From Allobosea robiniae (GTDB lineage Bacteria; Pseudomonadota; Alphaproteobacteria; Rhizobiales; Beijerinckiaceae), in contig NZ_FNBZ01000001.1 of NCBI RefSeq assembly GCF_900102525.1, positions 124,001-188,000 of the forward strand: DNA of 64,000 nucleotides, written 5' to 3'. Below the pieces are notes generated by a model. It searched no databases. It was not told the origin of the DNA and worked only from the letters and a program-made list of their open reading frames with translations. Position numbers and translations under genes: made by a program. Each line of letters opens with the position of its first letter. The stretch's first letter is position 1. Positions 27,368 through 35,973 of the stretch are shown here, one piece after another.

Positions 27368-28098
27368 CCGATCACACCGTCACCCTGACCCAGGCCGAGC
27401 GGGCGCGCACCACCGCCAACCAGCGCCCCAAGGACGCCGCGACCATGATGATCCTGGATCGCAGCGGTGCACGACCCAAGGTGCTGATGGGCAAGCGGCA
27501 TGCGGGCCACAAGTTCATGCCGGGCAAATACGTCTTTCCCGGCGGGCGGGTCGATGCCGGCGACCGGCAGATGGCCGCGACCGGCGCGGTGCCGCAGATC
27601 TGCGAGGACCGGCTCGGCAAGCGCTGCCTGCGCCCCAGCGCCGCCAAGGCGCGGGCGCTGGCGCTGGCCGCCATCCGCGAGACCTTCGAGGAAACCGGGC
27701 TGCTCTTCGGCTCCGACGAGTTCGGCGCGCCGGAAACCGCGCCGGCCGGAAGCTGGAGCGACTTCGCGGCGCAGGGCGTCTTCCCCGACCTGTCGGCCGT
27801 CACCTTCGTCGCGCGCGCAATCACCCCGCCGCGCCGGCCGAAGCGCTTCGACACCCGCTTCTTCGCGATCGACGCCTCCGCCGTCGCCAAGCGGATCGAC
27901 GGCATCATCGGCCCCGATTCGGAGCTGGTCGACCTGGTCTGGGTCGATTTCGACGAGGCGAAGGAGCTCGACCTGCCGACGATCACCAAGGTGATCATCC
28001 AGGAGGTCGAGGCCCGCATCGAAGGCGGTTTCGCGCCTTATCTGCCGGTCCCGTTCTACTGGGAGAAGCGCGGCAGCTTCGTGCGCGAGGAGCTTTGA
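27364..28098 (+). CDS. Nudix hydrolase
   Basis: A 244-residue hydrolase that should cleave a nucleoside-diphosphate-linked substrate. The Nudix box is split. FPGGRVDAGD supplies the start, then comes an insert of about 35 residues, and AIRETFEETGLLFG supplies the REx2EExG part. This long-insert type (close to NUDT8/NUDT19-like proteins) is common in this position in alphaproteobacteria. The start ATG overlaps the DUF983 stop codon (ATGA). The substrate is unknown. Confidence 0.87.
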   Translation: MTDHTVTLTQAERARTTANQRPKDAATMMILDRSGARPKVLMGKRHAGHKFMPGKYVFPGGRVDAGDRQMAATGAVPQICEDRLGKRCLRPSAAKARALALAAIRETFEETGLLFGSDEFGAPETAPAGSWSDFAAQGVFPDLSAVTFVARAITPPRRPKRFDTRFFAIDASAVAKRIDGIIGPDSELVDLVWVDFDEAKELDLPTITKVIIQEVEARIEGGFAPYLPVPFYWEKRGSFVREEL

Positions 28099-28172
28099 GG
28101 GCCATTCGCGTCGCCAAGCTATTCTTCCTTGACTTCGCCGGCCCGTTGCGGCATTCCCCGCGCTGACGGTTT

Positions 28173-28200
28173 GCCGGGTTCGCCCGGCCATTTTCTTTTC
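28173..28200 (+). terminator. Terminator after the rnr-DUF983-Nudix run
   Basis: GCCGGG (28173-28178), a TTCG tetraloop and CCCGGC (28183-28188) form a stable hairpin followed by ATTTTCTTTT. It separates the Nudix gene from rpmG. Confidence 0.65.
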
Positions 28201-28237
28201 CGAGGGCCTCTGGCCCGCATGGCTCGAGGATAGACCC

Positions 28238-28405
28238 ATGGCCAAGGCCGTGACGATCAAGATCAAACTGCTTTCGACCGCCGACACCGGCTTCTTCTAC
28301 GTGACGAAGAAAAACTCGCGTACGATGACCGAGAAGATGTCGAAGAAGAAGTACGACCCCGTCGCGCGCAAGCACGTCGAGTTCAAGGAAACCAAGATCA
28401 AGTGA
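28238..28405 (+). CDS. rpmG: 50S ribosomal protein L33, cysteine-free form
   Basis: A 55-residue ribosomal protein beginning [20 protein letters not shown]. It contains the core [20 protein letters not shown], and a [12 protein letters not shown]-terminus. It has no cysteine, so it is the zinc-independent C-minus paralogue. GAGGA lies 7 bases before ATG 28238. The location after rnr and the Nudix gene is conserved in alphaproteobacteria. Terminators on both sides make it a single-gene unit. Confidence 0.96.
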   Translation: MAKAVTIKIKLLSTADTGFFYVTKKNSRTMTEKMSKKKYDPVARKHVEFKETKIK

Positions 28406-28436
28406 GGCCATAGCCTCCCGATCTGATTTCGCTTTG

Positions 28437-28464
28437 AAAAACCGCCCTTTCGGGCGGTTTTTTC
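28437..28464 (+). terminator. Rho-independent terminator of rpmG
   Basis: ACCGCCC, a TTTC loop and GGGCGGT form the stem, preceded by four A residues and followed by TTTTTTCGTTT. It begins about 32 bases after the rpmG stop codon. Confidence 0.92.
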
Positions 28465-28535
28465 GTTTGGAACTTCAAGGCCGCGGCGGCCGGATCAATC
28501 GCCGCCGCATGCCTAAGAACGGCGCCGCCTCGCGC

Positions 28536-28850
28536 CTACCCGCAATAGGCGCGGACGATCCTGCCGGTCTTCGGGTCGGTCTCGATCGTCACCCGTTCCT
28601 TGCGATAGTCCATCGTCACGCCCTGCCCCGGCCGAATCTGCCGGACGATCGATGCGCCCGTGACCTGCTGGGCCTCGGCATCACTGATGCGCCCCTTGCC
28701 CGCCAGCGTCTCGGCCGCATCTTCCCGGCATAGGCCGGGCAAGCCGGGCGCAGCTCCCACAGGAGCCTGCTGCGCATCGCTCTGGCAGGCCGCGAGCATC
28801 AATGCGGCAAGCGACAGGGTTCCAGCGGCAAGACATCTCCGACCAGACAT
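28536..28850 (-). CDS. Peptidase inhibitor I78-like lipoprotein
   Basis: A 104-residue protein whose signal peptide ends in the lipobox LAAC near residue 22. The mature part carries the I78 pattern: CREDAAETLAGK, then GASIVRQIRPGQGVTMDYR, and a terminal RIVRAYCG with the second Cys, able to form the family's disulfide. Such proteins inhibit or resemble inhibitors of serine proteases. AAAGGA lies 9 bases before ATG 28850, which I prefer to ATG 28868. It is convergent with rpmG. Confidence 0.78.
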   Translation of the reverse strand: MSGRRCLAAGTLSLAALMLAACQSDAQQAPVGAAPGLPGLCREDAAETLAGKGRISDAEAQQVTGASIVRQIRPGQGVTMDYRKERVTIETDPKTGRIVRAYCG

Positions 28851-28939
28851 CGAGGCAATTCCTTTCATCGCAATGGAATGACGCCCGGAAGGCTCTACAA
28901 GCGCCATGCGGCGCATCCATGGCGGGCGGCCGAGCCTGT

Positions 28940-29653
28940 TCAGACGGCGATGGCCGACCCATCCGGGCTGGCGGGAAGCTGGGGCCGCCACATCGCCAGG
29001 GCGCTGCGGCCGGCTTCGGTGAGCGCGTAGACGCCGCGCCCGGACCGCTCGAACCAGCCATAGACATTGCGATGCAGGATTTTCTGGGCGTCCGGACAGG
29101 AGGGCTTGAGGTCCCGCGGCCGCTTCGGCTCCCCCGCCATCGCCGCGGCACAGGCCAGCGCCTGCTGGCGATAGGCCGTCATGATCGGCCTGCGCGTGCC
29201 GCCGCCCATCGCCGGATCGCCCTGGCGGCGCTTGTGCTCATCCACCAGCCGCGAGCGCCGGCGCGGGTCCTTGCGCGGCGTGGGCGCCACCGGAGACACC
29301 AGGATATCGACATGTCCGGATTTGGAGACGCCGAGCAATCCGAAGCCGAGTCGCCGGCAGAGGTTGCGATAGCGCGGATCGCTTTCGCGCCCCTTGCCCC
29401 TGGCAGAGAGCTGGGCTGCGAGCCAGATCTCGTCGCCGAGGCTCATGCGGTCGACGCCCTGCAGGATGAGCTCGAGATTGAAGCTCAGCTTCAGCTCGCC
29501 GATCACCACGACGGACGGATCATCGTCGCGCAGGCCGACGAGATCGCAATGCCCGATCTCGCCCTTCACGGCGTAGCCGAGCCCTTCGAGGAAGCGCTTG
29601 ACGGGCAGATAGAGCGACGTTTCCACATCCACCTCCGGACAACAGAACGGCAT
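28940..29653 (-). CDS. DUF2161 family PD-(D/E)xK-like protein
   Basis: A 237-residue protein. The N-terminal half has a nuclease-like core with an Asp in GHCDLVGLRD and the E-x-K of VVIGELKLSF. This pattern matches the PD-(D/E)xK fold assigned to DUF2161. The C-terminal half is basic (PRRRSRLVDEHKRRQ), followed by a possible winged-helix segment (HRNVYGWFERSGRGVYALTEAG). Its biological role is unknown; DNA or RNA processing is plausible. ATG 29653 is preferred; a TTG at 29683 extends the frame. Confidence 0.75.
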   Translation of the reverse strand: MPFCCPEVDVETSLYLPVKRFLEGLGYAVKGEIGHCDLVGLRDDDPSVVVIGELKLSFNLELILQGVDRMSLGDEIWLAAQLSARGKGRESDPRYRNLCRRLGFGLLGVSKSGHVDILVSPVAPTPRKDPRRRSRLVDEHKRRQGDPAMGGGTRRPIMTAYRQQALACAAAMAGEPKRPRDLKPSCPDAQKILHRNVYGWFERSGRGVYALTEAGRSALAMWRPQLPASPDGSAIAV

Positions 29654-29829
29654 AGATGCCAGACAGTCGTTTCGGAGAGGCAAACGGGCCGGGGCCGGCC
29701 GGGATTTTGGCCGTCACATGTGCAAGCAGCCGCGAGCCGCCTTTTGCCAAAGGGGGGCCTGCTTTCATCTCGACCGCCTGGGACCGTCTTGCGGCAAGCC
29801 GCTGAAAGCAGCTTTCCCTCGTCGCGTCC

Positions 29830-30951
29830 TCAGGCGCGCACCACCCGCGTCGCAATCGCCAGCCCTGCCAGCGCCATCTCGTCGATGTCGACGCCAAGCC
29901 CGGGCGCTTCCGGCACCTGATAGCCGTCTCCGACGATCATCGGCCCCTGCCGGACGAACTGGCTGCGCGAGGGCGGATTGTCGTTCTCGTAGGATTCGAG
30001 GATCACGAAATTGGGCACCAGCGCCGCCAGCGTCACCGATGCGGCGATCGCAACGGGTCCGTGCGGATTATGCGGCACGACGCCGATATTGTAGGTCTCG
30101 GCCGCGTTGGCGATCTTGATCGCCTCAGTCAGCCCTCCGACGCGGATGATCGAGGGTTGCACCAGCCCGACCGCCTGCCGCTCGATGATCTCCGCGAATT
30201 GCCGGCGGGAATGTAGCCTTTCTCCGAAGGCGATGCGGGTCCGCGTGGCCGATGACAGCCGTGCCAGCGCCTCCGCGCTCTGGAACTCGGTCGGCTCCTC
30301 GACGAAGACGAGGTCGCAATCGGCCACGCCGGAGCAGAACTGCGCCGCCGAGGCCCAGTCGAGCCGGCGCCAGAGATCGACCATCAACCCGATCGAGGGG
30401 CCGACGGCGTCGCGAACCGCCCGTACCTCCGCCACCGCTTTCGGGACGTCGTGCTGCCGAACGCGATACTGAAGCTGATCGGCGGTCCCGAACGGATACC
30501 ATTTCAGGGCGGTGGCGCCGCGCGAAACCGCATCCTGCGCCTTCCGGATCAGGTCCTGCGTCGACCGGTATCCGGCCCACCACTGATTCAGGTAGACGCC
30601 GACGCGATCCCGCACGGCGCCGCCGAGGAGCTTGTGCACCGGCAGGCCGTAGGCCTTGCCGGTGATGTCCCACAGCGCCTGGTCGATCGCGGCGAGCGCC
30701 GCCATGCTGCTGGCGCCCTCGCCCCAATAAACCCTGTCCTTGAGCAGTGCCCAATGCTTCGCGACCGTGGTCGGATCTTGCCCCGCTATGGCCCGAAAGC
30801 CCTCCTCGATACCGGCGGCGACAGACGGCCAGCGATGGTCGAGCGTCGCTTCGCCGAAACCGACGATGCCCCGGTCGGTCTGGATGGCCGCGTAGAGGTA
30901 GTGCTTGTTGGCATCCGCGAGCACATAGGTTCGCAGTTCGGCGATTTTCAT
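29830..30951 (-). CDS. Enolase-superfamily enzyme, mandelate racemase subgroup
   Basis: A 373-residue TIM-barrel enzyme. Metal ligands are Asp192 (MVDLWRR), the Glu of VEEPTE (218/219) and Glu244 (FGERL). The likely bases are Lys150 (ALKWYPFG) and His294 (VPHNPHGP). The PHNPHGP form is typical of acid-sugar dehydratases (galactonate-dehydratase type) rather than of muconate cycloisomerases or dipeptide epimerases. It is the last gene of the minus-strand unit with RidA, the dehydrogenase and the ABC importer, so its substrate should be a fragment or form of the imported compound. The substrate is not readable. Confidence 0.87.
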   Translation of the reverse strand: MKIAELRTYVLADANKHYLYAAIQTDRGIVGFGEATLDHRWPSVAAGIEEGFRAIAGQDPTTVAKHWALLKDRVYWGEGASSMAALAAIDQALWDITGKAYGLPVHKLLGGAVRDRVGVYLNQWWAGYRSTQDLIRKAQDAVSRGATALKWYPFGTADQLQYRVRQHDVPKAVAEVRAVRDAVGPSIGLMVDLWRRLDWASAAQFCSGVADCDLVFVEEPTEFQSAEALARLSSATRTRIAFGERLHSRRQFAEIIERQAVGLVQPSIIRVGGLTEAIKIANAAETYNIGVVPHNPHGPVAIAASVTLAALVPNFVILESYENDNPPSRSQFVRQGPMIVGDGYQVPEAPGLGVDIDEMALAGLAIATRVVRA

Positions 30952-30982
30952 GGCCCGTCCCCCTGCGCCCTGCTCCGTGCGA

Positions 30983-31342
30983 TTACCGGCCGGCCGCGGC
31001 CGTCACGATGATCTCGACAAGGACGTCCGGCGCCCCCATCTCGCACTGAGCCGTCGCGCGGGTCGGCGCGGCGTTCGGTGCGGTCCAGGCATTCCAGATC
31101 TCGTTCATGCCCTCGAAATCGCGGGCGAGATCCTTGATCCAGATCTGCGCGGTCAATACGCGGCTCTTGTCGGTTCCCGCCCTGGCGAGGAACTGCTCGA
31201 TCTTTTCGAGCGTCTGCCGGGTCTGCCCCTTGATGTCCTGGCTGCGATCGTCGGCGGTCATGCCGCCGACATAGACGACGCCGTTGTAGACGACGACGCG
31301 GCTGCGGCGCGGGTCGGTTTCGATGCGGACGATGTCGTTCAT
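30983..31342 (-). CDS. RidA-family enamine/imine deaminase-like protein
   Basis: A 119-residue member of the YjgF/YER057c/UK114 family. RidA enzymes hydrolyse reactive enamine/imine intermediates released by amino-acid oxidation. Visible family segments are VYVGGMTADD, GQTRQTLEKIEQFLARAGTD and a C-terminal VLVEIIVTA. The usual catalytic Arg of canonical RidA (in the motif CVEVARLP) is not present in the C-terminal segment, so it belongs to another Rid subfamily. GAGGAG precedes ATG 31342. The position beside an amine dehydrogenase fits removal of its imine product. Confidence 0.85.
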   Translation of the reverse strand: MNDIVRIETDPRRSRVVVYNGVVYVGGMTADDRSQDIKGQTRQTLEKIEQFLARAGTDKSRVLTAQIWIKDLARDFEGMNEIWNAWTAPNAAPTRATAQCEMGAPDVLVEIIVTAAAGR

Positions 31343-31377
31343 GGTCTTCTCCTCGTGGTGAAATGGGGGACGGGAAT

Positions 31378-32742
31378 TCAATCGACGAAGTCGCCGAGCA
31401 TGACCGGCTTGATCGGCGCCCTGATGCGGTAGTAGCCCACGTCGTCAGGGGTCGCGCCGCGCACCTCGGCGATGATCTCCGTCACCGTCAGTCCGCACAG
31501 ACGCCCCTGACAGGGGCCCATTCCGCAGCGGCCGAACGCCTTGGTCTGGTTCGGGCCGCGGCAGCCGAGCTCGACATAGCCGCGGATCTGCCCAGCCGTG
31601 ACCTCTTCGCACCGGCAGACGATGACCGCAGGGTCGCGCGGGATGCGGTTCGCATCGGCCGGCCGGTAGAGGCTGTTCAGGAAGCGCCGGATATGGCTTT
31701 GCCGTTCGAATAGAGCCAGCAGCGCCGTGCGCCGGCCGGAGTCGACGGCGCGGCCGGTACGCTCCGCGACGGCGAGCGCCGACAACCTTCCCTGGGTCGC
31801 CGACGCCTGCGCACCGACGATCGCGCGGCTGTCTCCTGCAACGTAGAGCGGCGTTTCGCCCAGCCGGCCCCAACGGTCTGTCTCGGGCAACCAGCACAGC
31901 TGTTCGCCATCCCAGCGATGGGCCGCACCCGTCGACCATGACAGTTGCGTATTCGGCACGACGCCCTGATGCAGCAGGACCAGCGAAGCAGGCAGCGTCA
32001 CCCGCCGACCGCGATGGAGAAAGGAGAGGCCCTCGGCTTGCCGCTCACCCTGGATCACGAGATCGCTCGCGGCAGAATAGAACCTGACTCCGTTCCGGCG
32101 CAGCGTCGCGATCAGCTTGAGGCCCTTGGCGAGATCGCGCCAGCCGCGTACGGCACCGACACCGTGCCGTATGGCGCCCAGATAGCCCGACCCTGCCGTC
32201 GTATCGACGATGGCCGCGATCGTCACGCCGGCGCGGAGATATTGCCAGGCGAGGAGGTAGAGCAGCGGCCCGCAACCGGCCAGGATGACCGGCCCGCTGG
32301 GCAGCGCGCCGGAGCCTTTCAGCAGGATCTGCGCGGCGCCTGCCCCCAGGACGCCGGGAAGCGTCCAGCCCCTGATCGGAAACGGCCGTTCCATGGCGCC
32401 GCTGGCGAGCAGCACGGCCTTGCCGACGACCTGTCGCGATCGTCCATCCGCGACGTAGTCCACGGCACCGTTCTGCGCGACGTTCCAGACGGTCGCTCCA
32501 TGCAGATGCCCGGCACCGCTGTTGCGGAACTCGGCCGCGAGGCTGCGCCCGGCCTCGTAGTCCTTGCCGAGGACCGCGACGCGATCGGCGGGCGCGGCTT
32601 CGATATTGCGATAGATCTGCCCGCCGAGCGCCGGCTGTTCGTCGAGAACGATGACCGAGAGACCGAGCGCGCGCGCCTCGCAGGCCGCAGCCATGCCCGC
32701 CGGCCCGCAGCCGACGACGACGAGATCCGCCGCAGCGCTCAT
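31378..32742 (-). CDS. Amine dehydrogenase alpha subunit, FAD/NAD-type with BFD-like iron-sulfur tail (module 1)
   Basis: A 454-residue flavoprotein. The N-terminal dinucleotide motif is VVGCGPAGMAAA, a second is near residue 160 (ILAGCGPLLY), and the C-terminal 90 residues form a BFD-like [2Fe-2S] domain (VCRCEEVT, then GRCGMGPCQGRLCG). This is the large subunit type of opine oxidase (OoxA/NoxA), D-hydroxyproline dehydrogenase alpha and HcnB. It overlaps the 2Fe-2S subunit gene by four bases (ATGA). It should pass electrons from the beta subunit to the respiratory chain; the amine substrate is unknown. Confidence 0.87.
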   Translation of the reverse strand: MSAAADLVVVGCGPAGMAAACEARALGLSVIVLDEQPALGGQIYRNIEAAPADRVAVLGKDYEAGRSLAAEFRNSGAGHLHGATVWNVAQNGAVDYVADGRSRQVVGKAVLLASGAMERPFPIRGWTLPGVLGAGAAQILLKGSGALPSGPVILAGCGPLLYLLAWQYLRAGVTIAAIVDTTAGSGYLGAIRHGVGAVRGWRDLAKGLKLIATLRRNGVRFYSAASDLVIQGERQAEGLSFLHRGRRVTLPASLVLLHQGVVPNTQLSWSTGAAHRWDGEQLCWLPETDRWGRLGETPLYVAGDSRAIVGAQASATQGRLSALAVAERTGRAVDSGRRTALLALFERQSHIRRFLNSLYRPADANRIPRDPAVIVCRCEEVTAGQIRGYVELGCRGPNQTKAFGRCGMGPCQGRLCGLTVTEIIAEVRGATPDDVGYYRIRAPIKPVMLGDFVD

Positions 32743-33071
32743 GGCTCTTCTCCGGGGCTGAAGACATCGAGATGGGCCGCACCGAGCTGGCGCGCGACGA
32801 CCATCCCTTCGTGGACGGGAATCAGGCAGCTTTGCCGCGCCGGCACCCCGTCGATCTCGACGAGACATTCAAAGCAGACGCCCATCATGCAGTAAGGCGC
32901 GCGCGGAACACCGCCGACGACGCTCGACCGGAATTCCCTGACGCCGCCGACGAGCAGGGCCGCGGCAACCGTGATGCCGGCCGGAACCCGCAAGGGCGTG
33001 CCCTCGAAGACGATCGTGACCGAGGCGCCGGCCGGCGCGCCCGGCACGGTGAAGAGCGGTTCAATGGTCAT
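32739..33071 (-). CDS. 2Fe-2S subunit of amine dehydrogenase (module 1)
   Basis: A 110-residue plant-ferredoxin-like protein of the Fer2_4 type. Cluster ligands are Cys61, Cys66, Cys69 and Cys82 (PYCMMGVCFECL and RQSCLIP). It is the small gamma subunit found in HcnA, opine oxidase and D-hydroxyproline dehydrogenase complexes. It overlaps the beta gene by 11 bases and the alpha gene by four, so all three are translationally coupled. It shares the exact Cys spacing of the plus-strand copy at 40432. Confidence 0.9.
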   Translation of the reverse strand: MTIEPLFTVPGAPAGASVTIVFEGTPLRVPAGITVAAALLVGGVREFRSSVVGGVPRAPYCMMGVCFECLVEIDGVPARQSCLIPVHEGMVVARQLGAAHLDVFSPGEEP

Positions 33072-34197
33072 GGGAGAAGCTCGCATCGGCGTCGAGGAAG
33101 CGATCGCCGGTGAACACCTCGAACCCGGCCGGCACCTGCGAGAGACCGGCCATCCAGGGGCCGACGACGTAGCAATGGGCCGCCGCGAGCGTGACGCCGC
33201 TATGGCTGGTGGCGAGGAAGGCCCCCGGGCAGGACGCCGATTCCTGGTAGATCGGGTAGCCGTCCGGAGTCAGCGGCCGCAGGGCGCCCCACGCCCGGAC
33301 AAGGCGCGCGCGCGCCAGGGCCGGAAAGGTTTCGACCGCGCGGCGTGCCAATATCTCGATCTTGTCGGTCGTCGTGCCGTCGTCGAGGCCGACATCCTCG
33401 GAGGTCGAACCGATCTGGACGCTGCCCTCCCGCGTCTGCCGGCACTTGTTCGTGGGGTAGTCGAGGAACGGCTTCAGCCGCTCGGTGATGAGAACCTGGC
33501 CGCGCGTGGATGCGATGGGGGCGTGCAGGCCGACCTGCGCGGCCAATCCGGCGTTGCCGAGCCCTGCCGCGAGCACGATCCGGTCGCTCTTCCAGCTCTG
33601 GCGATCCTGCGAGACCGCCTCGAAGGACCCGCTGGCGGGATCGTGCCTGATCTCGGCAATGTCGACGCCAGTGATCACATCCGCCCCGCGATGGCGAAGC
33701 GCGGCATGCAGGCCGCGCAGCAGCATCAGGGGGTTGGCATGGCCATCGAGCGGACAGAAGCTCCCGCCCACCACGGCCGGCCCGATCCCGGGGAGATATT
33801 GCCGGAGCTCGGAGGGGTCCATCATCTTGAAGGGGATGCCGCCGACCTCGCGATCGATCCGTTCCAGAAGATCGGCGCGCGCCCTGACATCGGCATCGTT
33901 GAAGCCCAGCCAGAAGCCCCCCGGCTGTTCGAGACCGGCGTCGACATCGGTCAGATCGACCAGTTCCTTCTGCAGGTTCGGCCAAAGCTTCAGCGCATCG
34001 CGGCTCCAGCTCGCGTAGCGGGGCATCTTGCCGCCCTTGCTCGAGACCCAGACCAGGCCGAAATTGCCGCGCGAGGCGCGAAACGCGGTATCTCCCTGGT
34101 CGAGAACGCGGACGCGCATTCCCGCCCGCAGCGCTCCGTAGGCAATGGCGGCCCCGACAAGCCCGCCCCCTACCACCGTCATCGTCTGGCTGCTCAT
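33061..34197 (-). CDS. Amine dehydrogenase beta subunit, DAO-family FAD oxidoreductase (module 1)
   Basis: A 378-residue flavoprotein of the D-amino-acid oxidase (DAO) fold. The FAD motif is VVGGGLVGAAIAYGALRAG at the N-terminus, and a later DAO segment is IVLAAGLGNAGLA. In the related opine oxidases, HcnC and D-hydroxyproline dehydrogenase, this subunit oxidises the C-N bond of a secondary or D-amino acid. It is the first of the three coupled dehydrogenase genes and lies 97 bp after the ABC permease gene. Confidence 0.87.
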   Translation of the reverse strand: MSSQTMTVVGGGLVGAAIAYGALRAGMRVRVLDQGDTAFRASRGNFGLVWVSSKGGKMPRYASWSRDALKLWPNLQKELVDLTDVDAGLEQPGGFWLGFNDADVRARADLLERIDREVGGIPFKMMDPSELRQYLPGIGPAVVGGSFCPLDGHANPLMLLRGLHAALRHRGADVITGVDIAEIRHDPASGSFEAVSQDRQSWKSDRIVLAAGLGNAGLAAQVGLHAPIASTRGQVLITERLKPFLDYPTNKCRQTREGSVQIGSTSEDVGLDDGTTTDKIEILARRAVETFPALARARLVRAWGALRPLTPDGYPIYQESASCPGAFLATSHSGVTLAAAHCYVVGPWMAGLSQVPAGFEVFTGDRFLDADASFSHDH

Positions 34198-34294
34198 GTC
34201 CGCAACTCCGGTCCAGACCGGCTTTCGTCTCGAATTTCGGGCGCAACTGTCCTGCCGGCGCCGATCGGGCGACCGGTCGGGACGGTCGTTTCGG

Positions 34295-35104
34295 CTATTT
34301 CTTTCCGATGAGAACCCTGTCCAGGCCGACCATGCGGTCGAGGATGAACATGAAGGCCATCGTTCCCAGGATCAGGATGGTGGAGACCGACGTCGTCACC
34401 GGGTCCGTGAGCTGGGATATGCGGTTGTAGAGCGCGACGGGCAGCGTCGTGGTTCCGGGCGTCGCGACGAAGATCGTCATCGTGACCTCGTCGAAGCTCT
34501 GGATGAAGGCGAGCACCCATCCCGCGGCGACGCCCGGCAGGATGAGCGGCAGGAGAATGCGGCGGAAGGCGACGGCTCGCGAGGCGCCGAGCGACCGGGC
34601 AGCCGTCTCCGCGTCACGTTCGAGCCCGATCACGGCGGCGAGCGTCAGCCGCAGCGAATACGGCACGACGGTGATCGCATGAACGAGCACCAGGGCCACG
34701 AAGGAGCCGGTCCACTCCATGATCGAGAAAAAGCGCAGGAACGCGACGCCGAGCACGACATGAGGGATCATCAGCGGCGACATCAGGAACGCCATCAACC
34801 CGTCGCGTCCGAAAAACCGATGACGGGCGATCGCGAGCGCCGCGGGCACGGCGACGATCGTCGCCAATGTCGCCGAGGCCAGACCGAGCCAGATCGACAG
34901 CCAGAACGCGCTAATGAGTTCCGGCGCCGCCAGGATTTCCCGGTACCAGCGCAGCGACATGCCGTCGAAGGGCATCGACAGGTATTCCTTGTCGGAGAGC
35001 GAGACCAGCATCACCACGACCAGCGGTGCCAGGATGAACACGGTGAGCAGCGCATGGAAGATCAGCGCCAGCGGTCCGTTCCTTGAGATGTCCCGGCCGC
35101 TCAT
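34295..35104 (-). CDS. ABC transporter permease, PotC-like
   Basis: A 269-residue inner-membrane permease with about six hydrophobic segments. The EAA loop reads EAARSLGASRAVAFRRILLPLILPGV in its typical form (seen here as ETAARSLGAS). It belongs to the polyamine/opine/phosphonate (POPT) class. The start ATG 35104 overlaps the upstream permease stop (ATGA); the frame extends falsely to 35449 inside that gene. It acts with the genes at 35101, 35966 and 37083. Confidence 0.93.
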   Translation of the reverse strand: MSGRDISRNGPLALIFHALLTVFILAPLVVVMLVSLSDKEYLSMPFDGMSLRWYREILAAPELISAFWLSIWLGLASATLATIVAVPAALAIARHRFFGRDGLMAFLMSPLMIPHVVLGVAFLRFFSIMEWTGSFVALVLVHAITVVPYSLRLTLAAVIGLERDAETAARSLGASRAVAFRRILLPLILPGVAAGWVLAFIQSFDEVTMTIFVATPGTTTLPVALYNRISQLTDPVTTSVSTILILGTMAFMFILDRMVGLDRVLIGKK

Positions 35105-35973
35105 GCGAACACCTGCTTGAAACGCCGCTCGACGAGCCGGTTGCAGCCGACGATGATCAGGATGTTGGCAAGCAGCAGCAGCACCGCGATCGCAGCTCCC
35201 AGCGGCCAGTTCAGCGAGTTGAAGAACTCGTCGTAGAGCGTGGTGGCGACGACCTTGACCCTGCGCCCGCCGATGATCGCCGGGGTGGCATAGGCCGATG
35301 CCGCCAGGGCGAAGACGATGATGGCTCCGGACAGGATGCCGGGCATCAGCTGCGGCAGCATGATGCGGCGGAAGGTGGTGAAAGGTCCCGCTCCGAGCGA
35401 GCGGGCCGCATGCTCGATCTGCCCGTCGAGGCGCTGCATGGCGCTCCACACGGCGATGACCATGAAGGGCAGGAAAACATGGGTCAGGACGATGATGACG
35501 CCCGTCATCGAGAACAGCAGCCGGATCGGCTCATCCACCAGACCGAGCCCGCGAAGCACCGTGTTCACCACGCCCTGGCTGCCGAGCAGCACCGACCAGC
35601 CCAGCGTGCGCACGACGACGGAGATCAGCAGCGGTCCGAGGATCACGACGAAGAAGGTGCCGCGCCAGACCGGCTTCATCTTGGCGAGGATCAGGGTCTC
35701 GGGCACCCCGAGGACGATGCAGATCAGCGTGACAGCGAGCGCCATCCCGCCCGTCCGCAGGAAGATTTCCCGGTAGTAGCCGTCGAGCAGGATTTCGAGA
35801 TAGTTGCCGAAACCATAGCTCTGCTGGATGCCGCGCATGCCGTCGAAGGCGTTGAACGACAGAATCGCAGTCAGAACCAGCGGAATGGCCAGCAAGGCGA
35901 GAAAGAGCGCGAGAGCCGGCAGCGAGAGCAGCCAGGGCAGACCGCGGCTGGTCTGGTGGGTCGAGCTAGCCAT
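35101..35973 (-). CDS. ABC transporter permease, PotB-like
   Basis: A 290-residue permease with an N-terminal anchor (LPALALFLALLAIPLVLTAI), six core segments and the EAA-type loop EHAARSLGAGPFTTFRRIMLP, given by its key residues AARSLGA and R-I-LP. It heterodimerises with the PotC-like permease. It overlaps the ATPase gene by eight bases and the next permease gene by four. Confidence 0.93.
   Translation of the reverse strand: MASSTHQTSRGLPWLLSLPALALFLALLAIPLVLTAILSFNAFDGMRGIQQSYGFGNYLEILLDGYYREIFLRTGGMALAVTLICIVLGVPETLILAKMKPVWRGTFFVVILGPLLISVVVRTLGWSVLLGSQGVVNTVLRGLGLVDEPIRLLFSMTGVIIVLTHVFLPFMVIAVWSAMQRLDGQIEHAARSLGAGPFTTFRRIMLPQLMPGILSGAIIVFALAASAYATPAIIGGRRVKVVATTLYDEFFNSLNWPLGAAIAVLLLLANILIIVGCNRLVERRFKQVFA

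Noticed and set aside
29830..34197. D-hydroxyproline catabolic cluster as a firm call
   Set aside because: The three-subunit dehydrogenase fits, but no hydroxyproline epimerase, deaminase or semialdehyde dehydrogenase gene is present in the window.
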